Assembly: GCA_963751835.1 (NCBI GenBank)
Contig: CAVVWD010000011.1
Location: 248,001 to 312,000 of the forward strand
DNA length: 64,000 bases
Reading direction: 5' to 3'
DNA from: JACVRW01 sp963751835
GTDB taxonomy: Bacteria; Actinomycetota; Thermoleophilia; Solirubrobacterales; Thermoleophilaceae
A model generated the notes under the pieces. That model was not told the origin of the DNA. It made no database searches and worked only from the letters and a program-made list of their open reading frames with translations. Both the position numbers and the translations under genes were made by a program. Below, piece by piece: positions 1 through 8,773 of this stretch. Every line of letters starts with the position of its first letter. Position 1 is the stretch's first letter.

Positions 1-331
1 GTTCGCGCCGACGATCTTCACGGACGTGGCCCCCGCCCACCGCATCGCGATCGAGGAGATCTTCGGACCGGTGGTGTCCGTGCTCACGTTCCGCACCCAG
101 GCCGAGGCGATCGAGAAGGCGAACAACTCGCCCTACGGCCTGGCCGCGGGCATCTGGACCGACAAGGGGTCGAAGGCCTTCGAGGTCGCGAGCGCACTGC
201 AGGCCGGGGTCGTCTGGCAGAACACCTACAACCACTTCGATCCGAGTGCCGCCTTCGGCGGCTACAAGGAGAGCGGCTTCGGCCGCGAGGGGGGCCCGGC
301 CGGGCTGAGGCCCTACCTGCGGATGGCATGA
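1..331 (+). CDS. aldehyde dehydrogenase, C-terminal part (5' truncated by window)
   Basis: The reading frame is open from the first bases, so the gene starts outside the window and only about 109 C-terminal residues are seen. The EEIFGPVVSV block is the conserved NAD-binding/hinge motif of the aldehyde dehydrogenase superfamily. GYKESGFGREGG near the end is the usual C-terminal signature. The catalytic Cys lies upstream of the window. The substrate cannot be told. The next gene encodes a degenerate homologue of the same family, so the two are probably co-transcribed and may form one complex (inference). Confidence 0.9.
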   Translation, partial: FAPTIFTDVAPAHRIAIEEIFGPVVSVLTFRTQAEAIEKANNSPYGLAAGIWTDKGSKAFEVASALQAGVVWQNTYNHFDPSAAFGGYKESGFGREGGPAGLRPYLRMA

Positions 332-356
332 GACAACTACCCCACCCCCCCACCCA

Positions 357-1169
357 TTGAGCCGGCTCGGCGTCCCGAAGACGTACAAGCTCTACGTGGG
401 CGGCGCCTTCGTCCGCTCGGAGTCGGGGCGCTACGACCGCATGCAGGAGCGCAACGTCCCGCGCGGGTCGCGCAAGGACGTGCGCGACGCCGTCAAGGCG
501 GCACGCTCCGCCGCCCGGCCGTGGGCGGCTCGCACCGCCTACAACCGCGGTCAGATCCTGTACCGGGCCGCGGAAGCGCTCGAGTCGCGCGGCGGCGAGC
601 TGGGCGTCGCGCGGGCCGAACTCGAAGCATCGATCGACGTGCTCGTGCACTACGCGGGCTGGACCGACAAGCTCCAGCCGGTGCTCGGCGGGATCAACCC
701 GGTGGCGGCGCCGTTCCTCTCGTTCTCGCTCCCCGAGCCGACCGGCGTCGTTGGCGTCGTCGCGCCTGAAGAGCCGGAGCTGCTTGGGCTGGTGGCCGAG
801 CTCGCGCCGGCGCTCGCGGCGGGCAACAGCGTCGTGGCGGTGCTCTCCGAGCCGCGCCCGCTGGCCGGCTTGGACCTCGGTGAGGTGCTGGGCGTGTCCG
901 ACGTCCCGGGTGGCGTCGTCAACCTCCTCTCCGGCCGCCGCAGCGAGCTGGCGCCGGCGCTCGCGGGTCACCGCGACCTGAACGCGGTGGTCGACGTCTC
1001 CGGCGACCCCGAGCTGGGAGCCGAGATCGACCGCCTGGCCGCCGACAGCGTCACGCGCGTGCGGCATGCCGTTCCCACGACGAGCTACGCGGACGCGGTC
1101 ACCGACGCGCTCGGCAGGCTCGAGGCCGTGGTCGAGCTCAAGACCGCCTGGCACCCCGTGGGCGCATGA
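357..1169 (+). CDS. degenerate aldehyde dehydrogenase-like protein without cysteine
   Basis: This 270-residue protein starts like an aldehyde dehydrogenase (YKLYVGGAFVRSESGR at residues 10-25). It keeps the PTGVVGVVAPEEP...PALAAGNSVV block around residues 125-160, where active family members carry PWNFPL. It is little more than half the usual ~480 residues and has no cysteine at all, so it cannot use the thiohemiacetal mechanism. The TTG start has no evident Shine-Dalgarno but keeps the conserved N-terminus. Its stop overlaps the next ATG by 4 bp (ATGA). I infer a structural or regulatory partner of the enzyme upstream. A decaying copy is the alternative, though the frame is intact. Confidence 0.75.
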   Translation: MSRLGVPKTYKLYVGGAFVRSESGRYDRMQERNVPRGSRKDVRDAVKAARSAARPWAARTAYNRGQILYRAAEALESRGGELGVARAELEASIDVLVHYAGWTDKLQPVLGGINPVAAPFLSFSLPEPTGVVGVVAPEEPELLGLVAELAPALAAGNSVVAVLSEPRPLAGLDLGEVLGVSDVPGGVVNLLSGRRSELAPALAGHRDLNAVVDVSGDPELGAEIDRLAADSVTRVRHAVPTTSYADAVTDALGRLEAVVELKTAWHPVGA

Positions 1170-1666
1170 CGAAGGCCCGGGCGGCGGCGGGAAGCTTCGT
1201 CTTCCTGCTGCTCGCGCCGGGCGTGGTGGCGGGGGTGGTGCCCTGGCTTCTGACCGGCTGGGAATCGAACGACTGGCCGCTCCTCGTACGCGTGCTCGGG
1301 GCGCTCTTGATCGCCGGCGGCGTGGGGGTGCTTCTGCACGCGTTCGGGCGTTTCGTCGTCGAGGGCATCGGTACGCCGGCGCCCGTGGCGCCCACCGAGC
1401 AGCTCGTGGTCGGTGGCCTCTACCGCCACGTGCGCAACCCGATGTACGTGGCGGTCGCGGCCACGATCATCGGCCAAGCGCTGCTGCTCGGCCGGCCCGT
1501 GCTGCTCGCCTACGCGGCGCTGTTCATGGCAGTGGTGGCCGCCTTCGTTCATCTGTACGAGGAGCCCACGCTCATGAGCCGCTACGGCGAGGAGTACGCG
1601 GCTTACCGCCGAGCGGTGCCGGCCTGGCTTCCGCGCCTCCACACGTTCGAAAAGCCGTCTGGTTAG
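1166..1666 (+). CDS. isoprenylcysteine carboxyl methyltransferase/PEMT-family membrane protein
   Basis: This is a 166-residue protein with several hydrophobic segments. The first is at about residues 10-30, followed by one near 40-60 and a pair between 95 and 130. GLYRHVRNPMYVAV around residue 85 and EEPTLMSRYGEEYAAYRR near the C-terminus are the two hallmark motifs of the ICMT/PEMT-like integral membrane methyltransferases that bind SAM. Bacterial members have diverse, mostly unknown substrates, so no specific reaction is assigned. The ATG overlaps the preceding stop by 4 bp, placing it in the same operon as the dehydrogenase pair. Confidence 0.8.
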   Translation: MTKARAAAGSFVFLLLAPGVVAGVVPWLLTGWESNDWPLLVRVLGALLIAGGVGVLLHAFGRFVVEGIGTPAPVAPTEQLVVGGLYRHVRNPMYVAVAATIIGQALLLGRPVLLAYAALFMAVVAAFVHLYEEPTLMSRYGEEYAAYRRAVPAWLPRLHTFEKPSG

Positions 1667-1766
1667 CGGGAAAATACGAACGATCTTCGATGCGCTAACG
1701 CGCTCGCCGAAATTATCGCCCGGCCGAAGCCTGAACCCGCCGACGACTGAATATCCTTTTCTAATC

Positions 1767-1922
1767 ATGGATTTCATCACCATCTTCATCCTCGCCATGT
1801 TCCTGGGCACGATCGTGCTGGCCCCCGTGTTCGGCGCCGAGTCCCGCCCGCTCTTCCTCCGGCCGGATCTCAAGCCGCGTGGCGGCTGGTCACCCGCACG
1901 GCCGTGGGTCCGGGATCGGTAG
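1767..1922 (+). CDS. 51-residue single-pass membrane peptide
   Basis: An ATG opens a 51-codon frame. Its N-terminal 23 residues are strongly hydrophobic (MDFITIFILAMFLGTIVLA), followed by a Pro/Arg/Trp-rich cytoplasmic-type tail. It fills an otherwise empty stretch and stops 11 bp before the convergent stop at 1934. I do not recognise a family. The pattern of one membrane helix plus a short basic tail and the tight packing support a real small gene, but there is no strong ribosome-binding site and the call is moderate. Confidence 0.45.
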   Translation: MDFITIFILAMFLGTIVLAPVFGAESRPLFLRPDLKPRGGWSPARPWVRDR

Positions 1923-1933
1923 CTCAGCCTGGC

Positions 1934-3646
1934 TCAGTCGAGCACGCCTTCGAGGCGCAACACTCGCCGCAGGATCGCCAGCGACGACGCGTAGGTCGAG
2001 TCCATCCCGAAGTACGAGAGCCCGCGCGCGCCGAGCGTGCGGGCCTGCGTGTAGGGCGTGTCGGAGGCGTAGTGGATGATCCCGAAGTCGATCGGGAGCT
2101 TTGAGAAGTTGACGGCTTCTCCGACGGGGTGCCGGTCGGCGTCCGCGATCTCGTAGATCGCGTTGCAGTACGGCCCCGCCTCCATCTCGACCACCGTGAA
2201 GGCCTCGCGATAGTAGAAGTCGAGGTAGGCGCGGTTCTGCAGGAAGGTGCTCTTGACGCTCACGGCTCGCTGGTTGTCGAGGCCGGTGCCGAAGCGCAGG
2301 TCGGCCATAAGGTCCTCGACACCGAAGGCGTTGTCGAGCCAGTAGGTCGAGCCCGAGTGCTCGTCGTGGACAACGCTGGACAGCATCACGTCGCCCACGT
2401 CCGCGTTGAGGGTCGCCGCCTTGCCGAGCACGTAGACACCGCGCAGCGCCGCAGTCGACACCGCCACCTCGCGCAAGATGTTGTAGGCGGCCAGGCCGAG
2501 CGGGTAGTCGATGTTGACGATCACCGCGTCGCTGGCCGCGAGCGCCTCGGGGTCCACCTCGCCGAGGCGCGGGTCGAGGCGGTCGGGTAGGAGCTTGCCA
2601 AGCGGGATGGTCTGGGCGGGCACGCGCAGCGCCGTGCTCGACCGCAGGTGCGAGACGCCGCTCCGGGCCTCCGACTCGCGCCTCACCCGGCGGCCCTCGT
2701 CGCCGTGCATGTCGAAGTAAAGGCGGGCGACGAAGTAGAGGAAGTTGTCCCAGGACCCCTCGGCGCGGCCCTCCCGGAATGCCGTGAGCTCCCCGCGGAG
2801 GATGTCGTCCTCGGGCAAGCTCTCGACGAACTCGACGAGCCGGTCCTCCCGCTCCTGTGCCGTCCCGGTCACGATGTTGACGAGGCTGTGCGTGTTGGAG
2901 CTGACGAAGTACGTGGGAGCGTCGGCCAGCCCCTCTTCGGCGAGCCGGTTCTGCACCGGCAGCCACCAGCGCCGGGTCATGCGCGCATAGCCGACCTGGG
3001 TGCCGCCCAGCATCCGCACCCGCAGCGCCATGCGGCGCTCGGCGATCAGCTGCAGACGCTCGTAGAAACGCTCGCCCCAGGCCGCGCGCAGGCGGCCCCA
3101 GTCCTCGGCTGAGCCCCCCAGCGCGGCGGCGCACTCCTCGGGCGACGGCTCGCTCTCGGGCGGCCAGCCGGCGGCTCGCTGGCGCACGCGGATCTTGTTC
3201 CACTCGATCTGCAAGGCCACCAGCGTCGGGATCAGGTCGTCGACGTCCGAGGCGCTCGCGAGCAGCACGGCGTGAACGCCTTCACCGCTGTCGTGCCAGC
3301 GCCGCCTCCGCGCCGGCGCATCCGCCTCCTCCCACTCCGCGATGACGATTCCGTTGCGGGCGAAGACCTCGGTCTCCTGGCCCATGATCACGAGCTTCGC
3401 GTCGACGATCCCGTCGGGCAGGCGGCGGATGGCGTAGAGGAATGCTCCGAGGTCGGGCTCGTCGCTGTCGGCCAGCGGGTGCAGGCTCGAGCCCATCGCG
3501 CGGTGCGAGGACTCGAGCACGCGCAGGGCCGTCTCGCCGCTCGAGCGCAGCAGCGTGTTGTAGGTGCGCTGGTAGAGCTCGACCTCGTCGCTGAGCCGGC
3601 CGGCCTCCTCAGAGGGGCTCGCAAGTACCAGTCGGGAAACGGCCAC
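1934..3646 (-). CDS. unknown 570-residue protein with nucleoside-phosphorylase-like C-terminal region
   Basis: This is the last gene of the nucleoside import/salvage cluster, 4 bp after the second permease. The N-terminal ~300 residues are mostly helical with no family I can name. The C-terminal ~200 residues look like an alpha/beta fold: IVNIDYPLG, GVYVLGKAATLNADVGDVML, then FTVVEMEAGPYCNAIYE, then FGIIHYASDTPYTQ. The VVEMEAGP segment resembles the VEMEAA ribose-binding motif of nucleoside phosphorylases, and the GD(V)ML segment resembles the family's 'VGDVVI' strand. No signal peptide is visible, so it should be cytosolic. A role in cleaving or sensing imported nucleosides is inference from these motifs and the operon. 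Confidence 0.7.
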   Translation of the reverse strand: MAVSRLVLASPSEEAGRLSDEVELYQRTYNTLLRSSGETALRVLESSHRAMGSSLHPLADSDEPDLGAFLYAIRRLPDGIVDAKLVIMGQETEVFARNGIVIAEWEEADAPARRRRWHDSGEGVHAVLLASASDVDDLIPTLVALQIEWNKIRVRQRAAGWPPESEPSPEECAAALGGSAEDWGRLRAAWGERFYERLQLIAERRMALRVRMLGGTQVGYARMTRRWWLPVQNRLAEEGLADAPTYFVSSNTHSLVNIVTGTAQEREDRLVEFVESLPEDDILRGELTAFREGRAEGSWDNFLYFVARLYFDMHGDEGRRVRRESEARSGVSHLRSSTALRVPAQTIPLGKLLPDRLDPRLGEVDPEALAASDAVIVNIDYPLGLAAYNILREVAVSTAALRGVYVLGKAATLNADVGDVMLSSVVHDEHSGSTYWLDNAFGVEDLMADLRFGTGLDNQRAVSVKSTFLQNRAYLDFYYREAFTVVEMEAGPYCNAIYEIADADRHPVGEAVNFSKLPIDFGIIHYASDTPYTQARTLGARGLSYFGMDSTYASSLAILRRVLRLEGVLD

Positions 3647-3650
3647 GCGA

Positions 3651-4850
3651 CTACTCCTTCACGTACGGGATGCCGACCGACGCGGGCGGCCGCGAGCGCC
3701 CGACCACGCCGGCGACCACGATCAGCGTCAGGACGTATGGGAGCGCCTGGAAGAGGACAGCGGTCGACTCGGAGAACTCGGGCAGGCGCTGGGCAAGGGC
3801 GCTCGAGAAGCCGAACAGGAGCGCGGCGGCGAGCGCGCCGAACGGACGCCAGTTGCCGAAGATGACCGCGGCCAGCGCGATGAAGCCGCGCCCGTCGGTC
3901 ATGAACTCGTTGAACGAGCCGACGAGCCCGACCGAGAGGTACGCGCCGCCCAGCGCGGCGAGCATTCCCGAGGCGACCACGGCAACGTAGCGCGTCGGGA
4001 TGACCCGCACACCGACGGTCTCGGCCGCACGCGGCTTCTCGCCGACCGAGCGCAGGCGCAATCCGCGTGTCGTCCGGAACAGGTAGATCGTCATCAACGG
4101 CACGAGCAGCAGCGCGACCCAGGTGAGCACATTGGCGTTCCCGATCGCGTCGCCGAAGAAGGACAGGTCCTCGATCAGGGGAATCGAGAGCTCGGGCGCG
4201 CGCGGCACGTCCCCCGGCGTGCCCTGGTCGCCGTAGTGGGCGATGAACACGTAGCCGGTGATGCCGTAGGCGAGCAAGATGACGCCCGTGCCGCTCACCA
4301 CCTGATCGCCGCGGAACGAGATCGAGAAGATCGCGTGGATGAGCGCCAGCGCTCCGCCGGCGGCCATGCCGATCACGCAGCCCAGGATCCAGGAGCCGGA
4401 CAGATCCGCCCCGAAGATGCCGAAGAACGCGCCCATCAGCATCATGCCCTCGAGGCCGATGTTGATGACGCCGCTGCGCTCGCAGATGATTCCGCCGAGC
4501 GCAGCAAAGATCAGCGGGGTGGCGAAGCGGAGCATCGCCGCGGCGAGGGCCGACCATACGAACACCGCCTCGAGGCTGGACTCGCCCGAGCGCGTTGCGG
4601 CGACCGCACCGGCGCCCGCCAGTACCCCGACCACGATCGCGCCGTAGCCGAGCCGCGTCTGCTCTTCGCGTACCGCGAAGATCCCCGCCCCCACCGCGAC
4701 CACCGCCAGGATGAGTGACGGCACGGGCGTCCGCAGCAGGATCGGCGGCAGGGCGATGAAGGCCGCCACGACCCCGAGGGCGATCCCGGCCCAGCCGATC
4801 TCGCGCGCGCCCACTCGGCTCGGCGCGACGGCCTCGGCCACAGCGCTCAC
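3651..4850 (-). CDS. nucleoside ABC transporter permease (NupQ/YufQ-like)
   Basis: This 399-residue polytopic protein belongs to the BPD_transp_2 (LivH/RbsC-type) permease superfamily. GGIICERSGVINIGLEGMML is the family signature and is typical of BMP-dependent nucleoside importers. Roughly ten hydrophobic segments are visible. The GTG start is fixed by a 4-bp GTGA overlap with the upstream permease stop. Open frame continues upstream into that gene, but the extension there only reads the other permease out of frame. It pairs with the product at 4847-6061 to form the membrane channel powered by the ATPase at 6058-7591. Confidence 0.9.
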   Translation of the reverse strand: MSAVAEAVAPSRVGAREIGWAGIALGVVAAFIALPPILLRTPVPSLILAVVAVGAGIFAVREEQTRLGYGAIVVGVLAGAGAVAATRSGESSLEAVFVWSALAAAMLRFATPLIFAALGGIICERSGVINIGLEGMMLMGAFFGIFGADLSGSWILGCVIGMAAGGALALIHAIFSISFRGDQVVSGTGVILLAYGITGYVFIAHYGDQGTPGDVPRAPELSIPLIEDLSFFGDAIGNANVLTWVALLLVPLMTIYLFRTTRGLRLRSVGEKPRAAETVGVRVIPTRYVAVVASGMLAALGGAYLSVGLVGSFNEFMTDGRGFIALAAVIFGNWRPFGALAAALLFGFSSALAQRLPEFSESTAVLFQALPYVLTLIVVAGVVGRSRPPASVGIPYVKE

Positions 4851-6061
4851 GCGCCCTCCTCCGGTGCGGGCTCCGGTGTGGGCCTTCGTCGCGAGAACAG
4901 GCCCCGGCCGCGGCGCAGCATCCCGAGCACGAGCACATCGGCGCTGACCACGAGCACGACGAGGCCCTGGATGATGAACGTGAGGTTCGACGCCAGCTCG
5001 GGCTCGAAGATCGACGCGTCGAGGTTGCGCTGCGAGGTGCCGCTCAGGAGGGCGCCGAACAGCAGCGCCGAGGCCACCGTGCCGAGCGCCGTGTTGCGCC
5101 CGAGGAGGGCGACCGCGATTCCGGTGAAGCCCAACTGGACCGTCTCGATGTCGTTCGTGGCCACCCGGAACTGCCAGCCCAGCACGTCGAGCGAGCCGGC
5201 GAGCCCGGCGAACGCGCCGCACACCGCCATCACGAGCACGTAGTTCTTGCCGACGCTCATGCCGCCGTAGCGCGCGGCCTCGGGGTTGAGGCCCACGGCG
5301 CGCACCTCGTAGCCGATCGTCGAGCGGTTCAGGATCACCCAGAACACCACCGCCGCGGCGAGCGCGATGAAGATGCCGATGTGGAGGCCCTGCAGGATCG
5401 GGTCGCCCCACCACACGGGCAGGTGCGCTGCCTCGACCACGTCGTTCGAGACCGGGAGCGACGCCTCGCGATCGTTCTGCAGCGGCCCGCCGAGCCCGAA
5501 CAGGTACAGGCCGATCCAGAGCGCGATGTAGTTGAGCATGATCGTCGAGATCACCTCGTGGGCGCCCACGCTCGCCTTCAGAAGTCCGGCGATACCTGCC
5601 CAAACGGCCCCCGCCGCGATCGCCGCGGCGATCGACAGCAGGATGTGGAGGAAGCCGGGCATGCTCTCGAACGACGAGCCCACCCAGACGGCCGCGATCG
5701 CGCCCATGATGTACTGGCCGTTGCCGCCGATGTTGAAGAGCCCCGCACGGAACGCGAACGCCACTGCCAGGCCGGTGAGGATGAGCGGCGTCGTGATGAT
5801 GAGCGTCTGCTGGAGATTGAGCGCGGCGATCGTCCGGTCCTCGCCGGTGGTCCACGGGAAGAGCCACTGCAAGCCGGTGCCCTTCCAGATCGCCTCGTAG
5901 GTGGCGATCGGATCCTTGCCCGCCAGCAGCACGACGAGTCCGCCGATCAGGAACGCGAGCAGAACCGTGATGAGCGGCACGACCACCCCGCCGCCGCGGA
6001 CGTAGGCCGCCAGCCTCGCCGCCGGCGTCTGGGAGGTGGCGATGACCTCCTCTTCGCTCAC
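4847..6061 (-). CDS. nucleoside ABC transporter permease (NupP/YufP-like)
   Basis: This 404-residue integral membrane permease has a cytosolic N-terminus of about 25 residues, followed by hydrophobic helices. The FRAGLFNIGGNGQYIMGAI segment (~residues 105-125) and GAHEVISTIMLNYIA are signature motifs of the YufP-type subunit of BMP nucleoside transporters. The GTG start overlaps the ATPase stop by 4 bp (GTGA). The C-terminal ~25 residues are charged and Pro-rich. The order ATPase, YufP-like, YufQ-like matches known guanosine/nucleoside importers. Confidence 0.9.
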   Translation of the reverse strand: MSEEEVIATSQTPAARLAAYVRGGGVVVPLITVLLAFLIGGLVVLLAGKDPIATYEAIWKGTGLQWLFPWTTGEDRTIAALNLQQTLIITTPLILTGLAVAFAFRAGLFNIGGNGQYIMGAIAAVWVGSSFESMPGFLHILLSIAAAIAAGAVWAGIAGLLKASVGAHEVISTIMLNYIALWIGLYLFGLGGPLQNDREASLPVSNDVVEAAHLPVWWGDPILQGLHIGIFIALAAAVVFWVILNRSTIGYEVRAVGLNPEAARYGGMSVGKNYVLVMAVCGAFAGLAGSLDVLGWQFRVATNDIETVQLGFTGIAVALLGRNTALGTVASALLFGALLSGTSQRNLDASIFEPELASNLTFIIQGLVVLVVSADVLVLGMLRRGRGLFSRRRPTPEPAPEEGA

Positions 6062-7591
6062 GCCGCGGACCGGCCCGCGCCGCCGCCAGTCATCGCGATG
6101 CCGAGCTCCTCTTCCGATGCGTCAGGCGGGAACGCGCCGACGATCTTCCCTTCGTAGATGACGAGGATGCGGTCGGCGAGCAAGCGCACCTCCTCGGACT
6201 CGAGCGAGACGAGCAGGACGCCGCGGCCGGCATCGCGCTCCGCGACGAGCCGCCGGTGCACGAACTCGATCGCCCCCACGTCGAGCCCGCGGGTTGGTTG
6301 GTGCGCGATCAGGAACTGCGGGTTGCTGGCGAGCTCACGCGCGATACAGACCTTCTGCTGGTTGCCGCCGGAGAGCGAGCTGGCGAGCGTGTCGGCGGTG
6401 CCACCGCGCACGTCGTACTCCTCGAGCAGCGAGCGGGCCCGCGACTTCATGTGGCCGATGTTGAGCCAGCCGTGGTTGGACAGCGGCGGCTTGCGGTACT
6501 CGCGCAGGGCAAGGTTCTCGGCCAGCGTGAAGTCGAGCACGAGGCCGCGCGCCTGGCGGTCCTCGGCGATGTGGGCCACGCCGGCCTCGTCCGCCGCGCG
6601 CACCCCGCCCCCGCTCACGTCCTCGCCCGCGATGCGGACGTGGCCGCCCGGCTCTGCGCGGCGCAGGCCGGCGATCGCCTCCACGAGCTCCTGCTGCCCG
6701 TTTCCGTCCACACCCGCGAGGGCGACGATCTCGCCTCCGCGAACCGTCAGCGAGAGCCCGCGCACGGCCTCGAGCTCGCGGTCGTCGAGCACACGCAGGT
6801 CCTCGACCTCGAGCACCGGTTCGCCCGGCTTGTGCTCGGGCTTGTCCACCTCAAGCAGAACGTCCCGGCCGACCATAAGGCGGGCGAGGCTCTGCTCGGT
6901 GGCGCCCTCGACCGGCACGGTGTCGATCTTCTTCCCGCGCCGCAGCACCGTCACGCGGTCGGCTATCTCGAGCACCTCGCCGAGCTTGTGGCTGATGAAG
7001 ACGATGGCGACGCCGTCCGCCTGGAGGGACCTCAGAACCTTGAACAGGTCGGCGGCCTCCTGAGCGGTCAGCACGGCGGTGGGCTCGTCGAGGACGAGGA
7101 TGCGCGCGCCCCGGTAGAGCGTCTTCAGGATCTCGACTCGCTGCTGCGTCCCGACGGTCACGTCCTCGATCACCGAATCGGGGTCCACCACGAGCCCGTG
7201 GCGCTCCGAGAGCTCCCTCACCCGCTTGCGCGCCTCGCCCACGTCGAGCAGCCCGCCGCCGCGGCTCGGCTCCGCGCCCGAGCACGATGTTCTCGGCGAC
7301 GGTCATCACCGGCACGAGCATGAAGTGCTGGTGCACCATGCCGATGCCCAGCTCGATCGCGCGGGACGGCGAGTCGATCTCGACCCGCTCGCCGTCCACG
7401 AAGATCTCACCCTCGGTCGGGCTGTAGAGCCCGTAGAGGATCGACATCAGCGTCGACTTGCCCGCCCCGTTCTCCCCGAGCAGGGCGTGCACCTCCCCGG
7501 GCCGCAGGTCGAAGTCGACCCGGTCGTTCGCGACGACCGGGCCGAACCTCTTCGTGATGCCGCGTAGCTCGAGCGCTTCCTCAGTGCTCAA
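6058..7591 (-). CDS. nucleoside ABC transporter ATPase with duplicated ATPase domains (frameshifted)
   Basis: The fused two-domain ATPase (about 510 residues if repaired) has Walker A GENGAGKST in domain 1 and LSGGNQQKVCIARELA in domain 2, as in YufO/RbsA-type subunits. The TTG start gives LSTEEALELRGITKRFG. The frame is broken near 7276-7279 in minus-strand LGR/GAEPSRGGGLLDV: removing one base from the GGG run restores a continuous family-typical sequence. The length of 1534 nt is one more than a multiple of three, as expected for one inserted base. Both sides are well conserved, so an assembly error is more likely than a pseudogene. It energises the two permeases downstream. Confidence 0.85.
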
Positions 7592-7650
7592 CGCGGCGGA
7601 ACCTATAGGAACCCTGCGCAGCCGGCCGAGCCGGCTGCTTCGGCCCTCAC

Positions 7651-8700
7651 CTACTTGACCTCGTCGGGAATGTTCGGGATCTCGCCCGCGGCGATCTGAT
7701 CCTGGACCTCCTTGACCTGATCCGCGTACTGCTCGCCCGCGGCGCTGATCTTGCCAAGCCCCACGCCGCCGTTCTCGACGGTGGCGATCACGTCGGTGCC
7801 GCCCTCGAAGTTGCCCTCCTGGGCGCGCTTGACGGCCTCGAAGACGGCCACGTCGACCTTCTTGAGCGCGCTGGTCAGGACGTGGTCGCCGAGGTAGGCC
7901 TGGTCGGCGTCCACCCCGATGCCCTGTACGCCCTTCTCCTTCGCCGCGTCGAGCGCGCCGAGGCCGCAACCGCCCGCCACCTGGAAGACGACCTTCGAGC
8001 CCTTCGCGATCTGGTCGAGCGCGATCTCCTTGCACTTCGCCTGGTCGACGAAGTCCTGCGAGTAGCCGTTCAGCGTCTCGATCCCGCGGGTTGGCCTTCT
8101 TGGCGCCCGCCTGGAAGCCGGCGATGTAGTGGTCGACCGGCGGGATCTTCTGGCCGCCGACGGTCGACACGGCCTTGGCGTTGTTGTCCTTGGCCCACAG
8201 CCCGGCGAGGTAGCCGGCCAGGTAGCCCGCCTCCTGCTCCTTGAAGAGCAGGCCCTGGACGTTCTTCGGCTTGTCCTTGAGCAGAGCTGCCGGGTAGTCC
8301 ACGATCGCGAAGTTCGCGTTCGGCAGCTTCGAGGCGACCGTGTTGACCGCGTCGGCCATCAGGAAGCCGACCGGCACGATCAGGTCGAACTGCTGCTGGG
8401 CGAGCGTGGTGAGGTTGGGCACGTAGTCGGCGTTGGACTTCGAGATCAGCACCCGGGTCTCGACGCCGAGCTCCGCTCTGCGGCCTGCTTGATGCCCTTG
8501 TTGGCGAGCGCGTTGAAGGAGCGGTCGTTGAGTCCGCCGATGTCGGTTACGACACCGGCCTTGATCGACGGCTGCTCTTCGGCGGCCGTGTCGCCGCCAC
8601 CGCCGCCGCCGCCATCGTCGTCGTCGTCTCCGCAGGCCGCGATTCCGAGCATGAGCGAAGCGACCAGTGCGAGCAATAGCGCCCGAAGCTTCCTATCCAC
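7651..8700 (-). CDS. BMP-family nucleoside-binding lipoprotein (two frameshifts)
   Basis: The GTG start lies 9 bases after AGGAGG and yields a lipoprotein signal ending in LGIAAC, followed by an Asp-rich and Gly-rich linker. The body carries DIGGLNDRSFNALANKGIKQA, FDLIVPVGFLMADAV and GVDADQAYLGDHVLTSALKK, all typical of the BMP/PnrA/Med periplasmic-binding family that delivers purine nucleosides. The frame changes at about 8466-8472 (one base missing, restoring AERELGVETRVL) and at about 8084-8090 (one base extra, restoring KANPGIETLNGY). The two cancel, so the total length of 1050 nt is still divisible by three. Extracellular, membrane-anchored substrate receptor for the ABC system downstream. 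Confidence 0.85.
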
Positions 8701-8723
8701 CCTGAGTTCCCTCCTGAAGTCTG

Positions 8724-8745
8724 AAAACCGGGCCCAAGCGCCCGG
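8724..8745 (-). terminator. hairpin plus T-run between add and the BMP gene
   Basis: On the minus strand the sequence CCGGGC-GCTTGG-GCCCGG is followed directly by TTTTC. This is the classic intrinsic-terminator shape, 28 nt after the adenosine deaminase stop and 23 nt before the BMP start. There is too little space after it for a separate promoter, so it may act as an attenuator that lowers transporter expression relative to the enzymes. Confidence 0.6.
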
Positions 8746-8773
8746 GTGAGCGGGGATCACCCTACACCCATTG

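Noticed and set aside
84..1154. Long minus-strand open frame over the first dehydrogenase-like genes (also similar ones at 16001-17434, 33128-35077 and 44474-46774)
   Set aside because: They are the antisense of well-recognised plus- or minus-strand genes, have Arg/Pro/His-rich composition and no conserved motifs. Long shadows are expected at this GC content.
3651..5867. A 738-residue fused double permease
   Set aside because: The upstream part reads the other permease out of frame. The GTGA overlap at 4847-4850 and the family start define two separate genes.
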